This document shows, piece by piece, positions 1 through 5,840 of a stretch of DNA of 8,717 bases. The notes beneath the pieces were generated by a model. It did no database searches, was not told the origin of the DNA, and saw nothing but the letters and a program-made list of their open reading frames with translations. The position numbers and the translations under genes are program-made. This DNA is from Oscillospiraceae bacterium (GTDB taxonomy: Bacteria; Bacillota_A; Clostridia; Oscillospirales; Oscillospiraceae), in NCBI GenBank assembly GCA_017537045.1, contig JAFYLN010000084.1:1-8717 (forward strand), written 5' to 3'. Each line of letters starts with the position of its first letter. The first letter of the stretch is position 1.

Positions 1-1
1 A

Positions 2-334
2 TACAACGTTTCCATGAGTGGTCTTGTGTATCAGCATATGCCTATGGGCGCACTTCCCATTGTACATAGCGATTTGATGGATTTGGTTCCTGTGGAAACC
101 ATCGTGGATGATTATTCGCAGTATGAGTCTTACAGAGTCCTGCCAAGCCCGGATTTCAGTGAAGATGTCTTTTCTGCTGAAGAGAAAGATGTATTGAACG
201 CAGTAGTGCGCAAATTCAGGAACTATACTGGTAAGGAAATTGCCAACTATATGCACGAGGAAGTAGCCTATACCCGGACGAAGGATCGTGAGATTATTCC
301 GTACTCCCTGGCAAAGATGATTCGACCTTTCTGA
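2..334 (+). CDS. Panacea/DUF4065 (SocA/GepA-like) antitoxin-type protein, C-terminal part
   Basis: The frame is already open at base 2, so the N-terminus lies outside the window; the ATG at 14 is probably internal. The visible 110 residues resemble the C-terminal half of the Panacea domain. A GLVYQHMPMGALP segment corresponds to the family's glxYxxxxxGPxP stretch. It is followed by an FSAEEKDVLNAVVRKF helix and then NYMHEEVAYTRT, matching the conserved (S/T)HxExaW-like motif near the domain end, and a terminal helix IIPYSLAKMI. Panacea domains are known as broad toxin-neutralising domains in two-gene toxin-antitoxin loci and occur on mobile elements; some members carry an N-terminal zinc-finger/HTH region that would lie upstream here. 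The partner toxin, if any, is outside the window, since the next gene runs on the other strand. Family assignment is by motif recognition and is fairly confident; the antitoxin role is inferred. Confidence 0.72.
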   Translation, partial: YNVSMSGLVYQHMPMGALPIVHSDLMDLVPVETIVDDYSQYESYRVLPSPDFSEDVFSAEEKDVLNAVVRKFRNYTGKEIANYMHEEVAYTRTKDREIIPYSLAKMIRPF

Positions 335-360
335 TATTGCTGTAGCGATTTGAAAAAATG

Positions 361-398
361 CAACCCTTGACGATAGAGAAAAATCTCGTCAAGGGTTG
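361..398. terminator. Bidirectional intrinsic terminator between convergent genes
   Basis: A perfect 13-bp inverted repeat (arms 361-373 and 386-398, stem CAACCCTTGACGA) encloses a 12-nt loop. On the minus strand the stem is followed after two bases by six T residues (A run at 353-358). On the plus strand it is followed by a short T run at 399-402. It lies 26 nt after the Panacea stop and faces the end of the minus-strand DUF2325 gene, so it can stop transcription from both sides. Confidence 0.8.
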
Positions 399-534
399 TT
401 TTGGTATGTACCAGATAAATAATAGAAACGGTCAGAGAGAAATATGCTGGCGGCAATTGTCAGTGAAATTCACTTTTCCCAATGCACCCAAATATCATCA
501 AGCATCGCTTAATTCGCTGTACTCCGGTTCTGTC

Positions 535-590
535 TATGGTCAGGTATGTGGTCAAACCCCCGGCTTCCGAAGGGTTCGGAAGCCGGGGTT
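535..590 (+). repeat. Boundary element copy A: paired GGTCA boxes plus GC-rich hairpin
   Basis: TATGGTCA (535-542) and TGTGGTCA (547-554) place two GGTCA cores 12 nt apart. They run straight into AACCC and a hairpin with arms 555-570 and 576-590 (one bulged C, 5-nt loop). The order of boxes, AACCC and hairpin is the same as at 4921-4980 and 8119-8180, although the stem sequence differs (GGCTTCCGA rather than ATCCCCGAAAGG). The orientation is plus, opposite to the neighbouring DUF2325 gene. Confidence 0.6.
555..590 (-). terminator. Hairpin downstream of the DUF2325 gene
   Basis: A GC-rich stem of about 15 bp with one bulge and a 5-nt loop starts 14 nt beyond the stop of the minus-strand DUF2325 gene. 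On that strand there is only a TTT at the end of the stem and no real U tract. It may act as a weak terminator or an mRNA 3'-end stabiliser, with the stronger T6 terminator at 361-398 as backup. Confidence 0.5.
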
Positions 591-604
591 CGCGTAGTGC
601 GGGA

Positions 605-2857
605 TTATTTATTTTTCTGCGCATCATACCTGATCAACTGTTCTGCGCATTTCGCTGCGCTGGCATAGGAGAAGTAGCGGAGAGGAACATTATACTTTCG
701 CACTGCATCAATGATCTTGTAGAAGAAAGCATGGGACAGCGCATTGGTTTGAATCCAGACCACATCCGCACGGCGGATCATATCGGAATTGGGAAGCATG
801 GTACGGTCGATAAAGCGTACGTCCGGCAGCTTGGGCTTGATTTCCCTGGCCCAGGAATCATGACCGCCAAAGACTACCGTGCGAAGAGTCGTTTTATAGG
901 GGAAATTAATGCTTTCATCTGCCATAGCGTCCTGATACAGGTTTTCCTGCTGGTGGAATACCAGATCCCGAAGATCCGTCAGCTCCTGCTGTTCTATGGT
1001 CAGCTTCTTTTCCAGTTGCTCCTGTGTTTTTCTGCTCTCATGCAGTTCCTGGTTTGCCACATAAGCGGTTTTCTTTGCATGAGCCAGCTGGTTTTTAAGC
1101 TCCGCAATCGTTGCTTTCAATTGTTCGGGAGATGCTGCGGTCTCTTCGGGTTCATCAGGCACGATCAGATTGCCGGCGGCATCTACGTTATCCCAGGCTG
1201 TTTCACATTCCAGCCGCCAGTCCTTACTCTGTCTGCGGCTCTCACCAAGCAAAGACATGACATACATCAGTGGATGCAGTGTTTTCTTTCCGGTGATACC
1301 GAAATGCTCCAGATCGGACAGCGCTGGCAAATAACGGTTTAGATTTCTGGGCATGATGCCGCCGGTGATTTCAAAGATGATCTGCGCCAGATTGAACCGA
1401 TTATGGTCGTATCCATCCTGGAAAGTACGGTCAGAATAGTCCATGCTGTACCAGTCTTCCAGCTCTGGTATCTTCACTTTCCTGGGGATGAAGGTATCCG
1501 CAGGACCGTTAACTACATTCTGAATTCCTTCGTCGTAGTGGTTCCATATCCCGTCACACTCATCATCGTAGTCGCAATGGGACCAGGGCAGACTGTTTGC
1601 GGCCAGGGAGAAAATACTCATTCCTGGCGCATAGACCCAGGGAAGATCGGAGCCGCTGTCCAGCAGATACAGATGGGCAAAAAGTATCTCATAAGGATCA
1701 TCAATGTGAATATCACTCCATACCGATGCAATCTCTTCGCCCAGCTCGTACTTCATTCGCCGGAAGGAGGCTGTGTGAAGGAACCGTATCGTGCTTTGCA
1801 GCGAAGTGAGTAAATCTTCAATCTCGTCAGACCGCTCATCCAATGCTGCCTCATTGGCTTCCATGTCTGCCTTCAAACGCATGATCTCGGCCATGGGACT
1901 CTCCAGAGCGTGGATATGCGCCGGGCGCAGGTCAAACAGAATCGGCGTATATCCCGGTACATTGCTTCGCTGCTTGGGAATGTCCTGTTTCATACGTTCC
2001 AGCATTGTTTTTGTGTCGGAATTCAGCTTGTTATAGAAGCACTTGCGATCCTTGTCCAACTGGATTTCTTTCTGGAGGATGATGTTCCGGCAGATATAGT
2101 AACGCCCCACCCAGTCCCAGAATAACTCCAGATAATGCTCAACTGCGCGGTCAATGGAATCCTGCGGAATCATAGATAGGATTGTTTCAAAACGGATTCG
2201 GGAATCCACCTGCTGATGATGTTTGTTTTCCGCAGTCAGAAGGTCCATGTAGAACCGATCAAGCTGAGTGGGCTTGTCCTTTGTCGGCTTTGGGTCCTTT
2301 GGCCCCACGCAGTCCCGATTTCGGTTCTGAATGATGTGCAGCATACCCAGCAGTACTTCGTCACTGTGGCATGGGTCCCACACAGGCGGAATATAGATTT
2401 GATCCAGTGGACCGTCATCCTTTGGCATCAGGCGGATGGCATCGCGGATTCGACCATATTCCCGGATCTGATCGAGGATCCAGATTGCAGCGCCCAGGCT
2501 TGCGGTATTTTCTTCCTCCTCACAGTCATATGCCGGAGCAGCGATGGCATTAAGTTGTGCCCAGTCCTCAGCCAGATGAAAGATTTCCGGTACTTCCTCA
2601 GCAATGTCAGGTACCTGCTTTGTCAGTTCGTCCAGAGTGGCAAGTGTCGCGGCTACACGACGCTTCATACGAACGGTATCGAAGTCCATGCCGGTCCGCA
2701 GGCGGGAATTGCTATCCGGGAGGCGGCGGCTGATTTCTTTGGAACTGAAATTGTAAACCCGTTGCACCAGTTCTTTTCGCTGATCGCTAACGGAATGGCC
2801 GTTTCCTTTATGGGTATGGTTGTGGGTCTTTGGGGTTTTCTGTTTCTTTTTTGCCAT
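605..2857 (-). CDS. Large coiled-coil protein with C-terminal DUF2325 domain
   Basis: A 750-aa protein in three visible parts. A short basic, His-rich head (residues 1-21, KKK and HNHTHKGNGH) leads into a long, mostly helical region without a motif I recognise, which includes a charged heptad-like stretch around 315-360. A clear coiled coil spans about 578-640 (QLKATIAELKNQLAHAKK and onward). Residues 656-742 fit DUF2325, a Rossmann-like domain: strand TVVFGGHDSW (GGH at 664-666), then IRRADVVWIQTNALSH (AD 697-698, TN 704-705, SH 708-709), then a helix and NVPLRYF. Such domains usually close small or coiled-coil proteins of unknown biochemistry. The ATG at 2857 follows the SWIM gene stop by 19 nt, with AGAGGG at 2867-2872 as SD, so the two genes are very likely cotranscribed. 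No membrane segment is seen. Function is unknown; a nucleotide- or nucleic-acid-related role is only inferred from the fold. Confidence 0.85.
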   Translation of the reverse strand: MAKKKQKTPKTHNHTHKGNGHSVSDQRKELVQRVYNFSSKEISRRLPDSNSRLRTGMDFDTVRMKRRVAATLATLDELTKQVPDIAEEVPEIFHLAEDWAQLNAIAAPAYDCEEEENTASLGAAIWILDQIREYGRIRDAIRLMPKDDGPLDQIYIPPVWDPCHSDEVLLGMLHIIQNRNRDCVGPKDPKPTKDKPTQLDRFYMDLLTAENKHHQQVDSRIRFETILSMIPQDSIDRAVEHYLELFWDWVGRYYICRNIILQKEIQLDKDRKCFYNKLNSDTKTMLERMKQDIPKQRSNVPGYTPILFDLRPAHIHALESPMAEIMRLKADMEANEAALDERSDEIEDLLTSLQSTIRFLHTASFRRMKYELGEEIASVWSDIHIDDPYEILFAHLYLLDSGSDLPWVYAPGMSIFSLAANSLPWSHCDYDDECDGIWNHYDEGIQNVVNGPADTFIPRKVKIPELEDWYSMDYSDRTFQDGYDHNRFNLAQIIFEITGGIMPRNLNRYLPALSDLEHFGITGKKTLHPLMYVMSLLGESRRQSKDWRLECETAWDNVDAAGNLIVPDEPEETAASPEQLKATIAELKNQLAHAKKTAYVANQELHESRKTQEQLEKKLTIEQQELTDLRDLVFHQQENLYQDAMADESINFPYKTTLRTVVFGGHDSWAREIKPKLPDVRFIDRTMLPNSDMIRRADVVWIQTNALSHAFFYKIIDAVRKYNVPLRYFSYASAAKCAEQLIRYDAQKNK

Positions 2858-2876
2858 AGAAGCCTGCCCTCTTTCT

Positions 2877-4466
2877 TTATTTTGGTGGAAAGCCTGCTGT
2901 CTGGAGCTCGTCCCTCATGGCCGGACGGTTTTTGTGGCAGACATGCCAGTAAGCGGCGAGTTTTATAGCTTCTTCCCGACCACCGGGATAGGCTTCCAGT
3001 TCGTGCAGATATCTGATGACACGGCGATACTCCTTCCGGTCGCAGACTCGATCCATTTCAATCTTCAAAACTTTGACATAGAGCTTCAGAGTACGTTCCG
3101 GATCCCATTCCCGGAGCGGCTGCTCATAAGGGTAGAAATTGCTGAGGGCAGAATACTGTGACAGTTCCACAAACAGCTTCTCATACATCCCCTCGAAGTG
3201 GTACAGGTGCATCCGTTCAGAAGGTTGTTTGGCATCTGCCACCATTGCTGCAAACATAACAATCCACTGGTCCTGCGGTGTGCAGCCTTTTAGTCTGGAC
3301 AGGTATTTCGTTTCCTGACACCCCAGAGCAAGAATCAGATACCGCAACTCCTTTTTGTACTGCTCCTGGTTGCCGGACTTTTCCAGCAGACGGAGCAGCG
3401 TTTTCGTGCAGGATGCGATCTGCCAACCGGTAATCTGTTTCTGCTTCCGTTTTCTCTGAACCAATTCGATGGCTTTGGGCAGATCATGCTCCTCGTAGAG
3501 TTCCAGCAACGCACGATAGGCGTCATCGTATTCCTGATACTGTTCCCACCAGGCGATCACTTCTGCTGTGGTTGCCCCCATCCGTTTCATCAGCGCCGCC
3601 CGAACAGGCATTTTCCAGGAATCCAGATTTTCGTCCAGCCATTGGAGGTTCTTTTCCTGTAGTTCCCGGGACCAATCGATGTTCAGAATCCATTCCTCAA
3701 GATCATCTGTTCCCCAGCTCCAGTCGCTGTCGTCCAGGAATTCGTGAAGGAGATAAAAAATTTTTCTTTCCTGTTGGGCATCAGATAGCTGAAGGATTTG
3801 TGCCATCGCTTGCTGACAGGCTTCCGAAACAATCGTCAGACCATCGCCCTCGTCGCCTGTATCCAGGCCAAAGGCAGAGCCATACACCGTTAAGACCAGC
3901 TTTGCGGCATCAAGCACATGACCATCAGACAGCAAATGGGGCAGTGATTCACCTAAGTATTCTGCAATATCTAACATGCAGTTATAAGCCTGCCCATACA
4001 CGATTCTACCGCGATAGTCCTTGTGATCCAGAAGGATCTGATCCAGATCTTTCTGCCACTGTGTTGGATCGTCACCGGGTCCGGAAACCATGCGTACGAT
4101 ACGATCCTGTAAACTTCCATCGTCCTCGGCCAGGTTTCGCAAAAGTCCTCGAAGCTGTTCCTCGGATAGCTTCTCCAGCGCCGTCTGCCAGTCGATCCGT
4201 GGTTCTTCGGATGCTTCGTCCAACGCAAACAACACTGCTGCCATGTGCTTGCAGTTCTCGCCCCCCTCGGCATAGGGACAGTTACAGCTCATTCGAAGCA
4301 CAGCGGCACTGTCTTTTTCAATCGCTACCTGATATAGCTGCGTACCGCTGACTTGTGCCAGGACATGGCTGTTGGTCTCTTTCAGTTCCACCACCTGCCC
4401 ACACTCGAAATGTTCTTGCCCCCGCTCCAGAATCCAGGGCTTGAATAAGGCCTTCCAGCTAGCCAT
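2877..4466 (-). CDS. SWIM zinc-finger protein with helical-repeat C-terminus
   Basis: A 529-aa protein. I place the start at the ATG at 4466 (MASWKALF), not at the in-frame ATG at 4550. It has a strong SD (GAGAGGTG, 4480-4473) six bases upstream, and a good promoter lies between the two ATGs. The SWIM zinc finger is visible as C61-x-C63-x8-C72-x-H74 (CNCPYAEGGENCKHMAAVLFAL), preceded by the family's typical beta-rich segment from GQEHFECGQV. SWIM domains are predicted Zn-binding modules for DNA or protein contact and are often seen beside SNF2-type helicases; no such helicase is attached or adjacent here. Residues from about 85 onward are almost wholly helical, acidic and Trp-rich, with repeated helix pairs that suggest a TPR-like or other alpha-solenoid scaffold. 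It is the first gene of a two-gene operon with the DUF2325 gene. Family call is firm; cellular role unknown. Confidence 0.88.
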   Translation of the reverse strand: MASWKALFKPWILERGQEHFECGQVVELKETNSHVLAQVSGTQLYQVAIEKDSAAVLRMSCNCPYAEGGENCKHMAAVLFALDEASEEPRIDWQTALEKLSEEQLRGLLRNLAEDDGSLQDRIVRMVSGPGDDPTQWQKDLDQILLDHKDYRGRIVYGQAYNCMLDIAEYLGESLPHLLSDGHVLDAAKLVLTVYGSAFGLDTGDEGDGLTIVSEACQQAMAQILQLSDAQQERKIFYLLHEFLDDSDWSWGTDDLEEWILNIDWSRELQEKNLQWLDENLDSWKMPVRAALMKRMGATTAEVIAWWEQYQEYDDAYRALLELYEEHDLPKAIELVQRKRKQKQITGWQIASCTKTLLRLLEKSGNQEQYKKELRYLILALGCQETKYLSRLKGCTPQDQWIVMFAAMVADAKQPSERMHLYHFEGMYEKLFVELSQYSALSNFYPYEQPLREWDPERTLKLYVKVLKIEMDRVCDRKEYRRVIRYLHELEAYPGGREEAIKLAAYWHVCHKNRPAMRDELQTAGFPPK

Positions 4467-4496
4467 TTGAAGCACCTCTCTGTTTGTTTTGAGTTT

Positions 4497-4525
4497 AGTA
4501 TATCGGATGATGAGGAGGAAATCAA
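4497..4525 (-). promoter_or_regulatory. Promoter of the SWIM-DUF2325 operon
   Basis: Read on the minus strand: -35 TTGATT at 4525-4520, 17-nt spacer, -10 TATACT at 4502-4497 (5 of 6 to consensus). Transcription would begin near 4490, leaving a leader of about 24 nt with the SD at 4480-4473 before the ATG at 4466. This also argues against the upstream ATG at 4550. Confidence 0.7.
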
Positions 4526-4920
4526 GCTGTACAGTTTTATCCGTGTGCAACAGATATTCAGAATCTGTGACGCAGTAAACAAAGAAAAGTGCAGGGCGGT
4601 GTGCGGCACCAGATAGGGCAGATTGTGTTTTTTTCCTAACGATTGTTTTTTTCTACCCAGATGTGGTCAGAAATATGTGGTCAAAACATAATATATTAAA
4701 ACGAGTCCTGACACTTTCAGCTAATATTCTGAATGTAGTTAGAGAATTTCTGAGTTTTTTAAACAAATTTCGACAGTATTCGACCCGATGTGACGCAGCT
4801 CCCAAAGACGCCCGGGGATATTTTTCTAATCTCCTGCATCCCGTTTGACGGTGTTTATTCCGGAAGATCGTGATTTCCAGAACTTTTCGTCCCACTGATT
4901 CCGACGGTTTTATTTCCGGA
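4526..4920. other. AT-rich intergenic region between divergent operons
   Basis: About 400 nt upstream of both operons with no convincing gene. A frame from 4663 (MVRNMWSK) begins inside boundary copy B and lacks an SD. Visible features are a near-tandem GATTG(TG)T-run at 4621-4634 and 4641-4652 (20-nt period), a 10-mer TGTGACGCAG at both 4566-4575 and 4789-4798, and the paired GTGGTCA boxes of copy B. It could be the remnant of a lost module, but nothing recognisable remains. Confidence 0.55.
4661..4687 (+). repeat. Boundary element copy B: paired ATGTGGTCA boxes, no hairpin
   Basis: Two perfect ATGTGGTCA boxes (4661-4669 and 4675-4683) with a 14-nt period, followed by AAAC. They match the box part of copies A, C and D, but no stem-loop follows. 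Sequence downstream is AT-rich and unrelated to the other copies. This looks like a truncated or box-only copy. Confidence 0.55.
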
Positions 4921-5045
4921 TATGGTCAGACATGTGGTCATAACCCAGCAATCCCCGAAAGGCTGAAACCTTTCGGGGATCGTTTTCTATCTCTGAAGTG
5001 CGTTGATTGTAGCGCAGAAGAGCAGGGAAGTCAAGGGTTTCCTCC
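4921..5045 (+). repeat. Boundary element copy C: left direct repeat of the three-gene module
   Basis: Starts with TATGGTCA (4921-4928) and ATGTGGTCA (4932-4940), then AACCC, a hairpin (4951-4980), and a conserved tail containing CTGAAGTGCGTTGA and CAGGGAAG. It aligns without gaps to 8119-8243 (constant offset 3198), with about 23 mismatches over 125 nt counted by eye. Similarity continues after a 12-nt gap as GCCTTAAACAAAGAGA (5062-5077). No plus-strand gene ends just upstream, so its terminator-like hairpin has no obvious client. Confidence 0.8.
4951..4980 (+). terminator. Hairpin of boundary copy C
   Basis: A perfect 12-bp stem (ATCCCCGAAAGG, 4951-4962, pairing with 4969-4980) with a 6-nt loop, followed by CGTTTTCT. 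This is the shape of an intrinsic terminator, yet no plus-strand gene lies upstream. It may insulate the following promoter from upstream transcription or be a leftover from a lost module. Confidence 0.7.
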
Positions 5046-5096
5046 CGTCAAAAACTGGATCGCCTTAAACAAAGAGAAGGGCGCTTACAAGGCAAT

Positions 5097-5125
5097 TTGA
5101 CTTCAAAGAGGAACTGAATTATAAT
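5097..5125 (+). promoter_or_regulatory. Promoter of the MazG-like/HTH/helicase operon
   Basis: -35 TTGACT (5097-5102, 5 of 6), 17-nt spacer, -10 TATAAT (5120-5125, perfect). Transcription would start near 5132, about 27 nt before the GTG at 5159. A small palindrome TTGA-CT-TCAA (5097-5106) covers the -35 box and could be an operator, possibly for the HTH protein of the same operon; that link is a guess. Confidence 0.75.
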
Positions 5126-5158
5126 GGAAGCAATCAACTAAGAAAGTAGGCGGAGCCT

Positions 5159-5476
5159 GTGATCAAGACATACAACAAACTGGTTCGTGACCGTATTCCG
5201 GAAATCATCGAAGCCTCCGGCAAGACCTGCGTGACCGAGATTCTGTCCGATGAGGACTACCTGCGCATGGTGGACGCCAAGTTGGACGAGGAACTGGCGG
5301 AATATCAAAAGGACCAGAATATCGAAGAGCTGGCCGACCTGATGGAGGTCATCCACGCCGCCGCCATCGCCCGGGGCTATACGCTGGAAGAGCTGGAACA
5401 GGTCCGGGCGGAGAAGGCCGCCAAGCGGGGCGGTTTCTACGATAAAATCCTTCTGATTGAAGTGGAGGAACCGTGA
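5159..5476 (+). CDS. Small MazG-like nucleoside triphosphate pyrophosphohydrolase
   Basis: A 105-aa all-alpha protein of the MazG/HisE-like (all-alpha NTP pyrophosphatase) superfamily, often annotated as phosphoribosyl-ATP pyrophosphohydrolase-like. The family hallmark YNKLVRDRIPEII (residues 5-17) opens the protein. Metal-binding helices carry E44-E45-L-A-E48 and E57-L-A-D60, matching ExxE and ExxD. The end GGFYDKILLIEV (91-102) is also typical. Such enzymes hydrolyse NTPs to NMP and pyrophosphate using Mg2+; small free-standing members are thought to clean non-canonical nucleotides and recur near defence genes. No histidine genes are nearby, so a HisE role is unlikely. The GTG start at 5159 has AGGCGGAG (5148-5155) as SD. 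Its stop overlaps the next ATG (TGATG). It is the first gene of the operon, suggesting a nucleotide-pool or nucleotide-signal role in the module; that is inferred. Confidence 0.88.
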   Translation: MIKTYNKLVRDRIPEIIEASGKTCVTEILSDEDYLRMVDAKLDEELAEYQKDQNIEELADLMEVIHAAAIARGYTLEELEQVRAEKAAKRGGFYDKILLIEVEEP

Positions 5477-5829
5477 TGGAACTGAAACAAGCAAAAAAGA
5501 TATTAGAGTTGCTGGCGGACGGTATCAATCCTGTAACAGGGGAACCTTTGGAGGAGTATGATAGCTGCAATCAGGTGGATGTTGTGCGTGCGTTGCACAT
5601 TGTGTTAAGGAATTGCAATACCCCGAATGAAAATACAAAGAAAGCTTCCCCTGAAAACGCAGGCAAACCTTGGACCTCTGAGGATGATGAGATTCTGTGT
5701 AGGATGTTCGATACTGGATGCTCTACACAGGATATGTGCAACCATTTTCAGCGTTCCAGTGGTGGAATTGCGGCCAGATTGGTAAGAATCGGAAAAATTA
5801 ATTCCCGTGACGAATTTCGGTACAGATAA
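5476..5829 (+). CDS. Small protein with C-terminal Myb/SANT-like helix-turn-helix
   Basis: A 117-aa protein. The ATG at 5476 overlaps the previous stop (TGATG) and has GGAGG at 5464-5468 seven bases upstream, which fits better than the GTG at 5473. Residues 4-44 form an N-terminal helical unit with ILELLADGINPVTGEPL and VVRALHIVL, an (A)nGInPxTGE...vxRAL pattern I associate with small accessory N-terminal domains in bacteria. Residues 45-63 are a polar linker. Residues 64-108 (PWTSEDDEIL...FQRSSGGIAARLVRIGKI) resemble a Myb/SANT-like HTH with the RsxxaIxaRLxrlG recognition helix. It probably binds nucleic acid, as a regulator or as a guide for the helicase that starts 11 nt after its stop. 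The gene is visibly AT-richer than both neighbours, hinting at a different origin. The fold is fairly likely; its role is unknown. Confidence 0.78.
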   Translation: MELKQAKKILELLADGINPVTGEPLEEYDSCNQVDVVRALHIVLRNCNTPNENTKKASPENAGKPWTSEDDEILCRMFDTGCSTQDMCNHFQRSSGGIAARLVRIGKINSRDEFRYR

Positions 5830-5840
5830 GAGGTGATCCC

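Larger units (their letters stand above)
335..604. other. Convergent intergenic region with no gene
   Basis: These 270 nt separate the convergent Panacea and DUF2325 genes. They hold the terminator at 361-398 and boundary copy A at 535-590. Short frames here, including one starting at 358, run through the hairpins and lack convincing ribosome binding sites or domain-like sequence. I see nothing else between 403 and 534. Confidence 0.6.

Noticed and set aside
482..1342. 286-codon plus-strand open frame
   Set aside because: Antisense to the DUF2325 gene. It begins inside the boundary element and has no domain-like sequence.
3572..4351. 259-codon plus-strand open frame
   Set aside because: Antisense to the SWIM gene, Pro/Arg/Ser-rich shadow composition, no supporting SD.
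4467..4550. 28-residue N-terminal extension of the SWIM protein from ATG 4550
   Set aside because: The promoter (-10 at 4502-4497) lies within it, and the ATG at 4466 has the strong SD. The extension does not look like part of the domain.
4663..4848. 61-codon frame beginning MVRNMWSK
   Set aside because: Its start is within the box repeat of copy B, there is no SD, and the content is AT-rich without family features.
4870..5100. 76-codon plus-strand frame
   Set aside because: It runs through the boundary repeat and its perfect hairpin, and the matching region at 8119-8243 does not keep the same protein, so it is non-coding.
5159..5476. Histidine biosynthesis HisE
   Set aside because: No other his genes are present, and the KLVRDRIPEII start belongs to the free-standing small MazG-like family rather than to canonical HisE.
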